Shown: positions 52,162 to 62,305, counted from the first letter of the stretch. The stretch: 64,000 nucleotides of DNA from Bacillus haynesii (GCF_001969855.1 NZ_MRBL01000007.1:310001-374000), one strand, 5' to 3'. Numbers and translations are program-made. Notes: a model not told the origin generated them from the letters alone.

Positions 52162-53676
52162 TCAGTCGTCCTGTTCCTTTGAAGTCGGCAGCGTAATCGT
52201 CACAGTCGTTCCTTTATGCCGTTCGCTTTCGATTTGAATGGTTCCCCCGTACATGGAAATGATACGCTTGCACACGACAAGGCCGAGTCCTGTACCTTTT
52301 TCCTTTGACGTGACAAAAGGCTGGAAAATACTCTCCATCATTTCTTGTGGAATGCCTTCTCCGATATCCTTCACAATAATTTGCGCCTTCTCTTGATCAT
52401 GTTCGATTTGAATGAGCAGCTTTCCGCCGTTTTTCATCGATTCAAGAGCATTTTTGGCGACGTTCAAGACAACCTGCTTAATATGATCCTTTTTACAATA
52501 CACATAAGCCGGATCTTCTCCGCAGTCTTGAAATTCCACTTCCACATTATATAAATTGGCCTCAGAATAAATAATCGGCATGATCTCGTCAATCATTTCA
52601 GTCATGGCGTTGAGCTGCCACTGCTCTGCCGTCGGCTTTCCGAGCACGAGAAACTCGCTGACAATCTGGTTGATCCTCCGGATTTCCTGGTCGATGATTG
52701 AGAAATACATTTGATCTTCTTTTGATTGATATTTTTTTTGAAGGAGCTGGATAAAGCCGCTGATACCTGTCAGCGGGTTTCTGATTTCATGGGCGGTGCT
52801 CGCCGCCAGGGTGCCGATTAATTCTAGCTTCTGCGCTTCATTTTGGGCGCGCTCCTGCTTGGTCCGCCGCTTCAGCAGCACATACTGGAGCAGGAGGAAC
52901 ATAATATTCAGCAGAATGAAAATACTTAAAAATGACAACAGGAGACTGTGAACGATCTCATCAAGCTGGACCGGTTCCGGATAGACTTCAAGCTTCCAGT
53001 CGATCTGGTCCAAAAAAGCGTCGACGGTACCGCCGTCCGGCTTCTCAGGAGGAGAATGGCCTGCCGTAAAGACAATCTGATTTTTCTGATTGAGAATTTT
53101 GATGTAAAGCTCAGGTCTTAAGACGTTCATGATATTTTTCAGATAATCGACGCGGATCGAAGCCAGCAGAAAATTTGTCGTTCTGCCTTCGCTGTCAAAG
53201 ACAGGAGTAAAAATATTCAGCTCCAGCCTGTCCGACACTGTATGTATTTCGTCTGTGATCACGGATTTCTTTGATTTTTCCGCTTTTTGCAGAATGTTCT
53301 TGTACGAAAGCGCCTTTTTTTCTTTGACGGGCGACGACGTGCTCACCATAACATCGCCGTCTTCATTTAAAAGGTATAAAGCCGAAAAACGCGGTTCTTT
53401 TTTATACGTTTCCGTCAGGATTCGTTTGATATGCTGCTCATTAACAGGGTGGTTGAGGGCCGTGGCAAGGGAGCTGAGCCTTGCTTCTGTTTCGCCGATC
53501 AGGTAGTTGATTTGGTTGCGGTGAATATTGAGCATGAGAGTCGCAGTCTGACGGTGCTTTTCCGTGATATTTTCTCGTTCTTGTTCGTATACAAAAAAGC
53601 TTATAATGAAGGCGGGGATCGTCACCAAGATCAAATAAAGCCTGATTTTCTTCCATATATTTTTAAAATTGCGCAT
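52162..53676 (-). CDS. kinD: Sporulation sensor histidine kinase KinD
   Basis: 504 residues from ATG 53676 (GGGAGAGAG upstream); the frame is open 33 codons further but without a start signal. Membrane helix ~11-31 (LYLILVTIPAFIISFFVY), extracellular dCACHE-type sensor (~40-240), second helix ~245-275 (LLLSFLSIFILLNIMFLLL). Then HisKA with H296 in STAHEIRNPLTGISGF and HATPase_c with NVAKNALESM, DIGEGI and GTGLGLVVCKRI. Feeds the sporulation phosphorelay and links matrix formation to sporulation in B. subtilis. Confidence 0.93.
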   Translation of the reverse strand: MRNFKNIWKKIRLYLILVTIPAFIISFFVYEQERENITEKHRQTATLMLNIHRNQINYLIGETEARLSSLATALNHPVNEQHIKRILTETYKKEPRFSALYLLNEDGDVMVSTSSPVKEKKALSYKNILQKAEKSKKSVITDEIHTVSDRLELNIFTPVFDSEGRTTNFLLASIRVDYLKNIMNVLRPELYIKILNQKNQIVFTAGHSPPEKPDGGTVDAFLDQIDWKLEVYPEPVQLDEIVHSLLLSFLSIFILLNIMFLLLQYVLLKRRTKQERAQNEAQKLELIGTLAASTAHEIRNPLTGISGFIQLLQKKYQSKEDQMYFSIIDQEIRRINQIVSEFLVLGKPTAEQWQLNAMTEMIDEIMPIIYSEANLYNVEVEFQDCGEDPAYVYCKKDHIKQVVLNVAKNALESMKNGGKLLIQIEHDQEKAQIIVKDIGEGIPQEMMESIFQPFVTSKEKGTGLGLVVCKRIISMYGGTIQIESERHKGTTVTITLPTSKEQDD

Positions 53677-53913
53677 GTTTTTACTCTCTCCCAATCGATA
53701 CAGGAATAGAGGTATTATATCACTAGTGAGAGCCGATTTATAGAAAAGATAACCAATACCGTGAAAATAGGACACAATACCGGGGAATTTCCGGATATAT
53801 CTATTTGATGTTCAATTCCTACTCATCATAACATGGTTTGAATGTTAACAGTTGACATTTTCCTCATAGTTTATTAATGTTTTCCTGTAGTTGTTTCTTT
53901 GGAGATGAGAGAT

Positions 53914-54369
53914 ATGAGTAATAGAGAACAGGAACAGTCCTTGAAATTATTTATTGTATTATCTCGAGCGTACAGATCCATTAATGATCATATGAATAAA
54001 CATATTCATCATCATGGTCTGAATCCAACCGAGTTTGCCGTTTTAGAACTCCTTTATCATAAAGGGGATCAGCCCCTTCAGCAAATAGGAGATAAGATTC
54101 TTCTGGCGAGCGGGAGTATTACATATGTGGTTGACAAGCTTGAGCAAAAGCAGCTTATCGCGAGAAGAGCCTGTACGACCGACCGCAGGGTGACCTATGC
54201 GCAAATTACAGATAAAGGCACCGAGCTCTTGGAGAAGATTTTTCCAGGTCATGCAGAAGAGCTTCACCACATGATCAGCGTGTTGAGCGATGAGGAGAAA
54301 GAAGCCTGCATCGAAATGCTGAAAAAAGTCGGACTGAACGCAAGAAATATTTATAAGGGCAAAGAATAA
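53914..54369 (+). CDS. mhqR: MarR-family repressor MhqR (YkvE)
   Basis: 151 residues from ATG 53914, after GGAGATGAGAG. MarR winged helix: LNPTEFAVLELLYHKGDQPLQQIG, LASGSITYVVDKLEQKQLI, wing TTDRRVTYAQITDKG. In B. subtilis MhqR controls quinone and catechol detoxification genes. Clear paralogue of YkoM at 23.4 kb. Convergent with motB, sharing a terminator. Confidence 0.9.
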   Translation: MSNREQEQSLKLFIVLSRAYRSINDHMNKHIHHHGLNPTEFAVLELLYHKGDQPLQQIGDKILLASGSITYVVDKLEQKQLIARRACTTDRRVTYAQITDKGTELLEKIFPGHAEELHHMISVLSDEEKEACIEMLKKVGLNARNIYKGKE

Positions 54370-54403
54370 GGAAGCTGCCAAAAGGCAGCTTCCTATTCTT
54401 TTT
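54370..54403. terminator. Shared terminator of mhqR and motAB
   Basis: GGAAGCTGCC-AAAA-GGCAGCTTCC, very stable. Confidence 0.85.
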
Positions 54404-55172
54404 TATTCAGATTTTCCTGGCCGATCGGCAGGATGAGGATTTCAACACGTCTGTTTTTTCTTCTTCCTTCTTCGGTGTCATTTGAAGCGATCGGTTTAAA
54501 TTCCCCGTAGCCTTTCGCGCTGAATATCTTGGCGTCAAGCTTTGGATTTTCGATTAAAAGCCCCATGAAATTGACAGCCCGCATCACGCTTAAATGCCAA
54601 TTGGATTTAAATTGAGAATTTCGAATCGGCACATTGTCCGTATGCCCGCTGATTACGATATTGCGGGGCGGGTTCAATACGAGAAGGTCGGATACTTCCT
54701 TGGCGAGCGGAATGTCCTGCTGGCGGATCTCCGCTTTTCCGGAATCGAAAAAGATATTATCCTCGATGGAAAGGAGGAGGCCCTCGTCTGTCAGCTTCGT
54801 ATTGACCTGTTTTTGAAGCTTTTTCTCTTTAATAAACCGGTTGACCTGCTCCTGAATTTTTTCCAGCGACTGCTTGTCTTTTTCTTTTTGATCTTGAGAG
54901 AGATCTTTTGCTTGGTCAGGGCTTTTTCCATCTTCGGTTGTGCTCGTTTTCGGCTCGGTGAAGCTGGAATAATCCATCATTCCTGTTCCCCCGGTAAATA
55001 CGGCATTGAATGATTTTGACAGCATATCGAACTTCTTGGCGTCGATCGAGCTCATCGCAAACAGTACGATGAACAGGGCCAAAAGCAGTGTCAGCAGGTC
55101 GGCATATGGGATGAGCCAAGACTCATCCACGTGTTCTTCATGGTCTTTTTTGTGCTTCTTTTTTCTAGCCAT
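54393..55172 (-). CDS. motB: Flagellar stator protein MotB
   Basis: 259 residues. Single membrane helix with the proton-accepting D25 in WLIPYADLLTLLLALFIVLF, plug/linker region (Lys/Asp rich), then an OmpA-like peptidoglycan-binding domain: ISGHTDNVPIRNSQFKSNWHLSVMRAVNFM and SNDTEEGRRKNRRVEILI. Forms the MotA5B2 stator. Start lies inside the end of motA (8-nt overlap). Confidence 0.95.
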   Translation of the reverse strand: MARKKKHKKDHEEHVDESWLIPYADLLTLLLALFIVLFAMSSIDAKKFDMLSKSFNAVFTGGTGMMDYSSFTEPKTSTTEDGKSPDQAKDLSQDQKEKDKQSLEKIQEQVNRFIKEKKLQKQVNTKLTDEGLLLSIEDNIFFDSGKAEIRQQDIPLAKEVSDLLVLNPPRNIVISGHTDNVPIRNSQFKSNWHLSVMRAVNFMGLLIENPKLDAKIFSAKGYGEFKPIASNDTEEGRRKNRRVEILILPIGQENLNKKE

Positions 55173-55968
55173 TGCTGCTTTCTCCTTTGTCTCCTTCTGG
55201 GATGACGATGCTGGAGCGTTCGCTTGGAGAGACGTACATCAAAAGCTTTTGTTCAATGACTTTTGGCGCCTGGCCTTCCAAGATCGAAAGGATGCCTTCA
55301 ATCATGACTTCGCGGACTTTGACTTCCTGTTTGGATTTCCGCTTTAATTTATTGGCAAAAGGATGCCATAGTACATATCCGGTGAAGATCCCGAGAAGGG
55401 TGGCGACAAACGCGGCGCTGATCGCGTGTCCAAGCGCTTCAGTGTCGCTCATATCCGCAAGTGCGGCGATCAGTCCGACAACAGCGCCCAAAACGCCGAG
55501 TGTCGGCGCATATGTGCCCGCCTGGGTAAAAATACCCGCTCCGACTTGATGTCTTTCTTCCATTGCTTCAACTTCTTCAGTTAAAACGTCCCTGATAAAC
55601 TCGGCACTTTGGCCGTCTACCGCCATGCTCATGCCGTTTTTCAAAAATTCATCATCGATCTCATTCAAATTTGCTTCCAAAGCGAGAAGTCCTTCGCGTC
55701 TTGCGATTTGTGCCCACTCGGAAAACATCGGGATCAGTTCGTTGATTTCGATCATCTTCTTCTCTTTGAACAAGATGCCGAAGAGTTTGGGAACCTTTTT
55801 TATCTCGCGGATTGGAAAAGCGATCACAACTGCTGCGATTGTCCCGACAAGGATGATCAGCCATGCCGCGGGATTGACGAGAACGGAAGGGCTGACACCT
55901 TTCATGACCATGCCGACACCTACTCCGATGATAGCTAAGATGATTCCAATTAACGATGTTTTGTCCAT
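55165..55968 (-). CDS. motA: Flagellar stator protein MotA
   Basis: 267 residues, four membrane helices (LIGIILAIIGVGVGMVM, PAAWLIILVGTIAAVVIAF, GTYAPTLGVLGAVVGLIAAL, AISAAFVATLLGIFTGYVLWHPFANKLKRKS). The large cytosolic loop contacts FliG. Conserved prolines flank the proton path (TYAPTLG, YVLWHPF). Transcribed from a SigD promoter seen upstream. Confidence 0.95.
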   Translation of the reverse strand: MDKTSLIGIILAIIGVGVGMVMKGVSPSVLVNPAAWLIILVGTIAAVVIAFPIREIKKVPKLFGILFKEKKMIEINELIPMFSEWAQIARREGLLALEANLNEIDDEFLKNGMSMAVDGQSAEFIRDVLTEEVEAMEERHQVGAGIFTQAGTYAPTLGVLGAVVGLIAALADMSDTEALGHAISAAFVATLLGIFTGYVLWHPFANKLKRKSKQEVKVREVMIEGILSILEGQAPKVIEQKLLMYVSPSERSSIVIPEGDKGESSNG

Positions 55969-56006
55969 TTTTTCACCAATTCCTTTAACTAACTTTTCTA
56001 TCGTTA

Positions 56007-56035
56007 ATATCGGTGTTGCGTGATAGGAACTTTAG
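56007..56035 (-). promoter_or_regulatory. SigD promoter of motAB
   Basis: Minus strand CTAAAG (56035-56030), 16-nt spacer, CCGATAT (56013-56007), close to the Bacillus SigD consensus. Expected for motility genes. Confidence 0.82.
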
Positions 56036-56132
56036 GGTGTTTCTTAAATTGTTGCAAAATCATGGTGAAAAGGGACTTTAGGGTTATTTAATGTTAAAAA
56101 ATAGAATTTTTGTGATTCTTACGTTGTATGTA

Positions 56133-56154
56133 AAGCGGCCTCCGATTGCGGAGG
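56133..56154 (-). terminator. Intrinsic terminator of clpE
   Basis: Minus strand CGGCCTCC-GCAATC-GGAGGCCG followed by CTTT, about 15 bases after the clpE stop. Confidence 0.75.
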
Positions 56155-56168
56155 CCGTTGTGTTTGTG

Positions 56169-58265
56169 TTATGCGGTGGTTTTCACCAGGATTTCATCGT
56201 TTTCAACGATAACCGCAAAACCTTTGATGTGATCTTCTTCAAGCAGCAGATCGGTCATTTGATCCTCGACTGCTGTTTGAATGGTTCTTCTTAATGGGCG
56301 GGCGCCAAAGGCCGGATGGTATCCGATTTCAGCGATTTTTTCTTTTGCTTCATCTGAAACCTCAAGCGTCATGTTTTGTTCTTTTAACGTTTCTTCAAGC
56401 TCTTGCAGCAAGAGGTCGACGATCTTGACAAGATCTTCTTTTTCGAGCGGCTGGAATTCGATGATGCTGTCAAATCTGTTCAGGAATTCCGGCTTAAAGT
56501 AGCCGCTTAGGGAATCGATCATTGATTGTTCGCCCATTACTTGTTCTTCTCGGTTAAAACCGACGGTTGTCCGCTTGTCAGATACTCCGGCATTGCTTGT
56601 CATAATGATGACTGTATCTTTGAAGCTGACCGTCCGCCCCTGGCTGTCTGTCAGACGTCCGTCTTCCATGATTTGCAGGAACATGTGCTGGACATCAGGA
56701 TGGGCTTTTTCGATTTCATCGAGCAAAACGATGCTGTACGGGTTCCTCCGGACTTTTTCGGTGAGCTGTCCGGCTTCTTCGTGGCCGACATATCCAGGAG
56801 GTGAGCCGATCAGCTTCGATACGGCGTGTTTTTCCATGTATTCGCTCATATCGAGGCGGATGATGGCATCCTTCGTGCCGAACAGTTCTTCCGCAAGCCT
56901 TTTAGAAAGTTCTGTTTTACCGACGCCGGTCGGGCCGACGAACAGGAATGAACCGACAGGCCTGTTTTTGGATTTTAGTCCGGCGCGGCTTCTTCTGACG
57001 GCTTTTGCCACTTTTTTCACCGCTTCATTTTGACCGATCACGCGGCTGGAAAGGTTTGCTTCAAGCTCTTTCATTTTTTTCTGATCATCGTGCTGAAGCT
57101 TGCCGACCGGAATGCCGGTTTTTTGTTCGATGATTGCTTGAATGTCTTCAGCTTCAACAGTTGCCCGTTTTTCTTCCGCATGGTTTTCCATTTTTTTGTG
57201 CAGCGCTTCTTCTTCGTCGCGGAGCTTTGCTGCAAGCTCGTAGTTTTCTTCCTGCAGCGCTTTGGCTTTTTCCGCTTCGATTTCTTTGAGGCGTTGGGAA
57301 GCTTGTTCACCGCTGACCGTGTCGATTTTCAAGTTCGCTTTTGAACCGGCTTCATCCAAAAGGTCGATCGCCTTATCGGGAAGATGACGGTCCTGAATAT
57401 AGCGGCTTGACAGAACAACACAGGCTTTGATCGCTTCATCTGTGTAAGTCACATCGTGATATGCTTCGTATTTTTCTTTAAGCCCGTTTAAAATCGCGGC
57501 GGCCTGCTCAATTGTCGGTTCGTGCACCATGATCGGCTGGAAGCGGCGCTCTAACGCTGCATCCTTTTCAATTTGGCGATATTCTTTCAACGTCGTAGCG
57601 CCGATGACTTGCAGCTCGCCTCTGGCAAGCGCAGGTTTTAAAATGTTGCCCGCGTCCATGGAACCTTCTGCAGAGCCGGCCCCGACAAGAAGGTGAATTT
57701 CGTCAATAAACAAGATCGCGTTTTTGCGTTCTTTCAGCTCTTTCATCAGCTGTTTCATTCTTTCTTCAAACTGTCCTCTGATGCCGGTGTTTGCCACGAG
57801 GGAAGTGACATCAAGCAGGTAGAGCTCTTTGTTTTTCAATTTATTTGGAACATCACCTTCGGCGATTTTGAGAGCAAGTCCTTCAGCGACGGCTGTTTTA
57901 CCGACGCCCGGTTCACCGATTAAGACCGGATTGTTTTTATTTCTGCGGTTTAAGATCTCGATCACACGGGCCACTTCATCATCGCGGCCGATCACCGGAT
58001 CGATCAAGCCGGTCTTTGCGGCATTTGTTAAATTGACGGCAAGTTCATCGAGCAAACCTTTTTTAGCAGCGGTTTGCGTCTGCGCTTGTGATGGCTGGCT
58101 GAAGAAAGAACCTCCGCCGCCAAAAAAGTGATTTCCTGAAAACATAGAAGGCTGAGTCAGTTCTTTATAGCAGTCTTCACATAAATCCATCTGTTTTTTT
58201 GTAAAGTTGATTTGCATGTTTAGGCGAATCGTCGCCTCATTTTTTTGACAATGTTGACAACGCAT
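56169..58265 (-). CDS. clpE: AAA+ chaperone ClpE
   Basis: 698 residues. N-terminal zinc finger [13 protein letters not shown]...[10 protein letters not shown] (two CxxC). First AAA with Walker [16 protein letters not shown] and Walker [19 protein letters not shown]. Linker with a UvrB-type coiled coil ([19 protein letters not shown]). Second AAA with Walker [17 protein letters not shown]. Unfoldase partner of ClpP, induced by heat through CtsR; three CtsR sites lie directly upstream. Confidence 0.96.
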   Translation of the reverse strand: MRCQHCQKNEATIRLNMQINFTKKQMDLCEDCYKELTQPSMFSGNHFFGGGGSFFSQPSQAQTQTAAKKGLLDELAVNLTNAAKTGLIDPVIGRDDEVARVIEILNRRNKNNPVLIGEPGVGKTAVAEGLALKIAEGDVPNKLKNKELYLLDVTSLVANTGIRGQFEERMKQLMKELKERKNAILFIDEIHLLVGAGSAEGSMDAGNILKPALARGELQVIGATTLKEYRQIEKDAALERRFQPIMVHEPTIEQAAAILNGLKEKYEAYHDVTYTDEAIKACVVLSSRYIQDRHLPDKAIDLLDEAGSKANLKIDTVSGEQASQRLKEIEAEKAKALQEENYELAAKLRDEEEALHKKMENHAEEKRATVEAEDIQAIIEQKTGIPVGKLQHDDQKKMKELEANLSSRVIGQNEAVKKVAKAVRRSRAGLKSKNRPVGSFLFVGPTGVGKTELSKRLAEELFGTKDAIIRLDMSEYMEKHAVSKLIGSPPGYVGHEEAGQLTEKVRRNPYSIVLLDEIEKAHPDVQHMFLQIMEDGRLTDSQGRTVSFKDTVIIMTSNAGVSDKRTTVGFNREEQVMGEQSMIDSLSGYFKPEFLNRFDSIIEFQPLEKEDLVKIVDLLLQELEETLKEQNMTLEVSDEAKEKIAEIGYHPAFGARPLRRTIQTAVEDQMTDLLLEEDHIKGFAVIVENDEILVKTTA

Positions 58266-58288
58266 TTGCCAAAACCCCCTTTATTGAA

Positions 58289-58376
58289 TTTGACCTTTTT
58301 TGACCAATCGACTTTGAAAAAATGGTCTGCAGTTTGACCATTTCTGACTATTAGTATACATTGACCTTCTTTGACT
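58289..58376 (-). promoter_or_regulatory. Three CtsR operators upstream of clpE
   Basis: Three 17-nt direct heptad repeats on the minus strand: 58305-58289 (GGTCAAAAAAGGTCAAA), 58349-58333 (AGTCAGAAATGGTCAAA) and 58376-58360 (AGTCAAAGAAGGTCAAT). They match the (A/G)GTCAAA-NAN-(A/G)GTCAAA consensus with at most two mismatches. Confidence 0.9.
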
Positions 58377-58485
58377 TTCAAGTTCTATGATTTTTCCTTT
58401 TTGTTCCTGAATGAGAAGTTGTCCTTCTTTTTAAAGGACATGGCTCATATGGTGTAGAAAGGGAATTCGTTTACGGAGGAGTCGT

Positions 58486-59520
58486 ATGAGTCAATCACAT
58501 GGATCAGCCTTTCAGCTGGCATTTGTTTATGTAGGAACGGTCGTCGGAGCCGGATTTGCAACTGGAAGAGAAATCGTCGAGTTTTTTTTAAGATTCGGCT
58601 GGCCGGGATTGGCCGGAATTTTGATCAGCGGACTGATGTTTACGTTTCTCGGTGCAAAAATGATGCTGATTGCGGTCAGAATCAATGCCAAATCTTATCA
58701 GGAGCTGAATAAATATTTATTCGGCCATACGCTTGGGAAATTTGTCAATGTCTTCATGCTCGTCGTTTTGCTCGGGGTGACGTCTGTCATGCTGTCCGGA
58801 GCGGGGGCGATATTTGAGGAACAGCTCGGCTTTTCAAACCAAGCGGGGATGATTGCGACGATTGCCTTGAGTCTGTTTGTCATGATGAAGGGCGTCAAAG
58901 GGATATTCGGCGTCAATGTCATTGTCGTTCCGCTGCTGCTCCTGTTCACAGTCATCGTCCTGTTTGATTCGTTTGTTTTCAGAGGGCCGGAGATACACAA
59001 TTTGGCGGCGTTTTCGGCAAACCCCGATTGGATTCTATCCGCTGTTTCGTACGGCGCTTTTAATTTGTCGCTCGCACAGGCTGTTCTCGTGCCGATCGCT
59101 TCTGAACTGAAATCTGAACGGCTGATTATAAAAGGGGCATTAATCGGAGGGTGTCTGCTTACCCTTGTGTTGATCGCGAGCTTTCTGTCTCTTTCAACAT
59201 TGCCTGATGTCCTTTTATACGAAGTCCCGATGGCACAGGTTGTATTCATTGTCCAGCATTCTGTCCATATCATCTATCTGTTTATCATTTTCGGGGAAGT
59301 CTTCACATCAGTCATCGGCAATTTATACGGTCTTGAAAAGCAGATTAATGAATATATTCATATGAAAAGCCTGTATATATTCATGTTCATCCTGCTGACA
59401 ATCTACTTGACGGGACAAATCGGCTACGGAAAGCTGATATCGACCATTTATCCTTTGTTCGGCCAGCTGAGCCTCGTCTTTATTTTCTTTCTGATCGTCA
59501 AAAGGGTGCCAGAGCGTTGA
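58486..59520 (+). CDS. ykvI: Membrane transporter-like protein YkvI
   Basis: 344 residues, about ten membrane helices, LeuT/APC-like. N-terminal AFVYVGTVVGAGFATGREIVEFF has the Gly-rich unwound-helix motif of amino-acid transporters. Further helices end in LIFFLIVKRVPER-like basic tail. Substrate unknown. Start ATG after ACGGAGGAG. Stands alone between clpE and the que operon, as in B. subtilis. Confidence 0.88.
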   Translation: MSQSHGSAFQLAFVYVGTVVGAGFATGREIVEFFLRFGWPGLAGILISGLMFTFLGAKMMLIAVRINAKSYQELNKYLFGHTLGKFVNVFMLVVLLGVTSVMLSGAGAIFEEQLGFSNQAGMIATIALSLFVMMKGVKGIFGVNVIVVPLLLLFTVIVLFDSFVFRGPEIHNLAAFSANPDWILSAVSYGAFNLSLAQAVLVPIASELKSERLIIKGALIGGCLLTLVLIASFLSLSTLPDVLLYEVPMAQVVFIVQHSVHIIYLFIIFGEVFTSVIGNLYGLEKQINEYIHMKSLYIFMFILLTIYLTGQIGYGKLISTIYPLFGQLSLVFIFFLIVKRVPER

Positions 59521-59536
59521 ATGGCAGGCATTGCAC

Positions 59537-59565
59537 TTGGCGAAACGTGCGATTTGTGATAAGAT
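59537..59565 (+). promoter_or_regulatory. queCDEF leader promoter
   Basis: TTGGCG (59537-59542), 17-nt spacer, TAAGAT (59560-59565), placing the start about 30 bases before the preQ1 aptamer. Confidence 0.6.
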
Positions 59566-59603
59566 GGCGAAGGAAAATTGAAACAAAATCCGCTTGAAAC
59601 TGC

Positions 59604-59642
59604 GGGAGAGGTTCTAGCAAAACCCTCTATAAAAAACTAAGG
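59604..59642 (+). ncRNA. PreQ1-I riboswitch
   Basis: AGAGGTTCTAGC, AAAACCCTCT and an A-rich tail ending AACTAAGG give the compact H-type pseudoknot of class I preQ1 aptamers. Turns off queuosine-precursor synthesis when preQ1 is sufficient. Confidence 0.95.
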
Positions 59643-59692
59643 AAAGCTGTATCCTTGGGGTATGGCCTTTTTTATTGTTTTTTTGCTAGAGC

Positions 59693-59724
59693 ACCTTTCT
59701 CACAGAGAAAGGTGTTTTTTCATT
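59693..59724 (+). terminator. Terminator in the que leader
   Basis: GCACCTTTCTC-ACA-GAGAAAGGTGT followed by T5, between the aptamer and queC. Whether it is the switch terminator or a constitutive attenuator is not clear. Confidence 0.8.
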
Positions 59725-59784
59725 TAGATATCTTTGAATCTCTTCTTTTATGAAATGCTGACGAAAAGCGGAGAAGGAGGAATT

Positions 59785-60444
59785 ATGAAACAGGAAAAAG
59801 CGATCGTCGTATTCAGCGGCGGTCAGGACAGTACGACTTGCCTTTTGTGGGCGCTTCGGCAATTTCAGGAGGTGGAGGCGGTCACCTTTCAATATAATCA
59901 GCGGCACAAGCAGGAAATCGAAGTCGCGAAAAAGATCGCTGAAAAGCTTGGCGTCAAGCATCACCTTCTTGATATGGAACTGTTAAATCAGCTTGCGCCG
60001 AATGCTTTGACAAGGGATGATATCGAGATTGAGGCGAAAGAAGGCGAGCTTCCGTCCACTTTTGTTCCGGGACGCAACCTTGTGTTTTTATCGTTTGCTT
60101 CGATCCTGGCCTACCAGGTCGGCGCGCGGCACATCATAACCGGCGTATGCGAGACGGATTTCAGCGGCTATCCGGATTGCCGGGATGAGTTCGTCAAATC
60201 CTGCAATGTCACTGTCAACTTGGCGATGGAGCGCCCGTTTGTCATCCACACGCCGCTGATGTGGCTGAACAAGGCGGAAACGTGGGAGCTCGCCGATGAG
60301 CTTGATGCGCTTGATTTCGTAAAAAACGAGACGCTGACGTGCTACAACGGAATCATTGCCGACGGCTGCGGCGAATGTCCGGCCTGCAAACTTCGGGCGA
60401 ACGGCTACAATGAATATATGAAAATGAAAAAGGAGCGAGCTTAA
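59785..60444 (+). CDS. queC: 7-cyano-7-deazaguanine synthase QueC
   Basis: 219 residues from ATG 59785 after AAGGAGG. PP-loop [15 protein letters not shown] at the N-terminus, [28 protein letters not shown], and four C-terminal Zn cysteines in [21 protein letters not shown]. Converts 7-carboxy-7-deazaguanine to preQ0 with ATP and ammonia. First gene of queCDEF. Confidence 0.96.
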   Translation: MKQEKAIVVFSGGQDSTTCLLWALRQFQEVEAVTFQYNQRHKQEIEVAKKIAEKLGVKHHLLDMELLNQLAPNALTRDDIEIEAKEGELPSTFVPGRNLVFLSFASILAYQVGARHIITGVCETDFSGYPDCRDEFVKSCNVTVNLAMERPFVIHTPLMWLNKAETWELADELDALDFVKNETLTCYNGIIADGCGECPACKLRANGYNEYMKMKKERA

Positions 60445-60446
60445 CA

Positions 60447-60887
60447 GTGCTTACACAAATTTATCCGCAACCAAGCCATCCTTACTCTTTTGAATTAAAT
60501 AAAGATATGCAGATGTCAGCCGCGCATTTTATTCCGAGAGAGGATGCAGGCGCATGCAGCAGAGTGCACGGTCATACGTATACAATCAATATCACGATTG
60601 CCGGGGATGAGTTGAATGAATCAGGCTTCCTTGTCAACTTCAGCACCATTAAAAAATTGATTCACGGTGAATACGATCATACGCTTTTAAATGATCATCA
60701 GGAATTTTCGGGTGAAAGCGCGGATCGGATTCCTTCGACAGAAGTGGTGGCGAAAACGATTTACGATAAAGTAGACGCTTATTTGAAAGATCTCAAAAAC
60801 CGTCCGCATTGCGTCCAGGTGTTTGTCAGGGAAACGCCGACAAGCTATGTCGTGTACCGTCCGAAACCGGGTGTTCAGCATGGCTAA
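60447..60887 (+). CDS. queD: 6-carboxy-5,6,7,8-tetrahydropterin synthase QueD
   Basis: 146 residues from GTG 60447, with AAGGAG inside the end of queC. Zn-His ligands in MSAAHFIPREDAGACSRVHGHTYTI (active-site Cys in the same block), catalytic region DHTLLND and FVRETPTSYVVYRP. Converts dihydroneopterin triphosphate to CPH4. Confidence 0.94.
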   Translation: MLTQIYPQPSHPYSFELNKDMQMSAAHFIPREDAGACSRVHGHTYTINITIAGDELNESGFLVNFSTIKKLIHGEYDHTLLNDHQEFSGESADRIPSTEVVAKTIYDKVDAYLKDLKNRPHCVQVFVRETPTSYVVYRPKPGVQHG

Positions 60888-61611
60888 GCCGATTCCCGTA
60901 CTTGAAATTTTCGGTCCGACGGTTCAGGGAGAGGGGATGGTCATCGGGCAAAAGACGATGTTTGTCAGAACAGCCGGCTGTGACTATTCGTGCAGCTGGT
61001 GCGATTCAGCTTTTACCTGGGACGGTTCGGCGAAAAAAGACATCAAATGGATGACCGCGGAAGAAGTATACGAATCTCTTAAAGACATCGGCGAAAACGC
61101 CTTCTCGCACGTTACGATTTCAGGAGGCAACCCGGCGCTTTTAAAACAGCTGGACAGACTGATTTCGCTTCTGAAAGAAAACGGTATACGGACAGCGCTT
61201 GAGACGCAAGGGACGTTTTATCAAGACTGGTTTACCGGAATCGATGATTTAACAATTTCGCCAAAGCCGCCGAGCTCCAATATGAAAACCGATTTTAACA
61301 AGCTTGATCATATTGTTGAAAAGCTGAAAGAACACGGCCGGGCGGCAGCGGCAAGTTTGAAGGTCGTCATTTTTACGGCGGATGACCTTCAATTTGCAAA
61401 ACAAGTTCACCAGCGTTATCCCGATATCCCGTTTTTTCTCCAGGTCGGAAATGATGACGTTCATACAGAAGACCAAGAGCGGCTCGTCGAACGGCTGCTT
61501 CAAAAATATGAACAGCTGGTAGAAGCGGTCACGCGCGACCCTGAATTAAACCGAGTCCGCGTTCTCCCGCAGCTCCACACCCTGATCTGGGGAAACAAAC
61601 GGGGCGTTTGA
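60880..61611 (+). CDS. queE: 7-carboxy-7-deazaguanine synthase QueE
   Basis: 243 residues from ATG 60880, which overlaps the queD end by 8 nt. Radical SAM motif CX3CX2C in GCDYSCSWCDSAFTWDG, preceded by EIFGPTVQGEG, and SGGNPAL as the SAM-binding GGE-like segment. Makes CDG from CPH4. Confidence 0.95.
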   Translation: MAKPIPVLEIFGPTVQGEGMVIGQKTMFVRTAGCDYSCSWCDSAFTWDGSAKKDIKWMTAEEVYESLKDIGENAFSHVTISGGNPALLKQLDRLISLLKENGIRTALETQGTFYQDWFTGIDDLTISPKPPSSNMKTDFNKLDHIVEKLKEHGRAAAASLKVVIFTADDLQFAKQVHQRYPDIPFFLQVGNDDVHTEDQERLVERLLQKYEQLVEAVTRDPELNRVRVLPQLHTLIWGNKRGV

Positions 61612-61632
61612 TTTAAGAAAGGAAGATGAATG

Positions 61633-62130
61633 ATGACGACAAGAAAAGATTCAGAACTCGAAGGCGTAACCCTTCTTGGAAATCAAGGCACCAAGTATTT
61701 GTTTGACTATTCTCCGGAAGTGCTTGAGTCTTTCCCGAATAAACACGAAAACAGGGACTACTTCGTGAAATTCAACTGCCCTGAATTCACATCGCTGTGC
61801 CCGAAAACCGGACAGCCCGATTTTGCCACGATCTATATCAGCTACATCCCTGATAAAAAAATGGTAGAAAGCAAGTCTTTGAAACTGTATCTCTTCAGTT
61901 TTCGAAACCACGGCGATTTTCACGAAGACTGCATGAACATCATCATGAACGATTTAATTGAGCTGATGGACCCGCGCTACATCGAAGTCTGGGGCAAATT
62001 TACGCCGAGAGGCGGAATCTCAATCGACCCGTACACCAACTACGGCAAACCCGGCACAAAGTATGAAAAAATGGCCGAATATCGGATGATGAATCATGAT
62101 CTGTATCCGGAGACGATTGATAATCGGTGA
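61633..62130 (+). CDS. queF: NADPH-dependent 7-cyano-7-deazaguanine reductase QueF
   Basis: 165 residues from the second of two adjacent ATGs, chosen for its 7-nt distance from AAAGGAAG and for matching B. subtilis length. Catalytic Cys in [20 protein letters not shown], signature [21 protein letters not shown] and [16 protein letters not shown]. Reduces preQ0 to preQ1, closing the pathway whose product the upstream riboswitch senses. End of the conserved backbone in this window. Confidence 0.96.
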   Translation: MTTRKDSELEGVTLLGNQGTKYLFDYSPEVLESFPNKHENRDYFVKFNCPEFTSLCPKTGQPDFATIYISYIPDKKMVESKSLKLYLFSFRNHGDFHEDCMNIIMNDLIELMDPRYIEVWGKFTPRGGISIDPYTNYGKPGTKYEKMAEYRMMNHDLYPETIDNR

Positions 62131-62136
62131 CGGAGG

Positions 62137-62270
62137 GTGCGAGATGAAGCGAAGGTTTGTGATCGATGTGTGACCGGTCACAGTAAAATCCGAACATTAA
62201 ACGTCAATTATAGGCGGGAATGTGACCCCGACTGTGACCCGAAGTGGCCGGAGTGTGACCCGTAATTATA
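62137..62270 (+). pseudogene. Short Cys-rich coding remnant after queF
   Basis: Seven bases after the queF stop a GGAGG is followed by ATG 62143, giving only MKRRFVIDV before TGA. One frame back (-1), an open stretch continues with VCDRCVTGHS, NYRRECDPDCDPKWPECDP and stop. Six cysteines in CxxC/CDP patterns look like a zinc-binding domain split by a single-base loss. No homologue is named. It also contains the TGTGACC repeats, so either coding or regulatory origin is possible. Confidence 0.35.
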
Positions 62271-62305
62271 GTAAAATAGAGTCGATAATGAACGTAAGTG
62301 TGACC
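62169..62305. repeat. TGTGACC palindrome and direct repeats
   Basis: A perfect 14-bp palindrome TGTGACCGGTCACA (62169-62182) is followed by further TGTGACC copies at 62221, 62233, 62254 and 62299, with another GTGACC at about 62311: five exact 7-mers in 137 bases. Could be an operator or attachment-site cluster, or the trace of CDP-encoding codons. Confidence 0.6.
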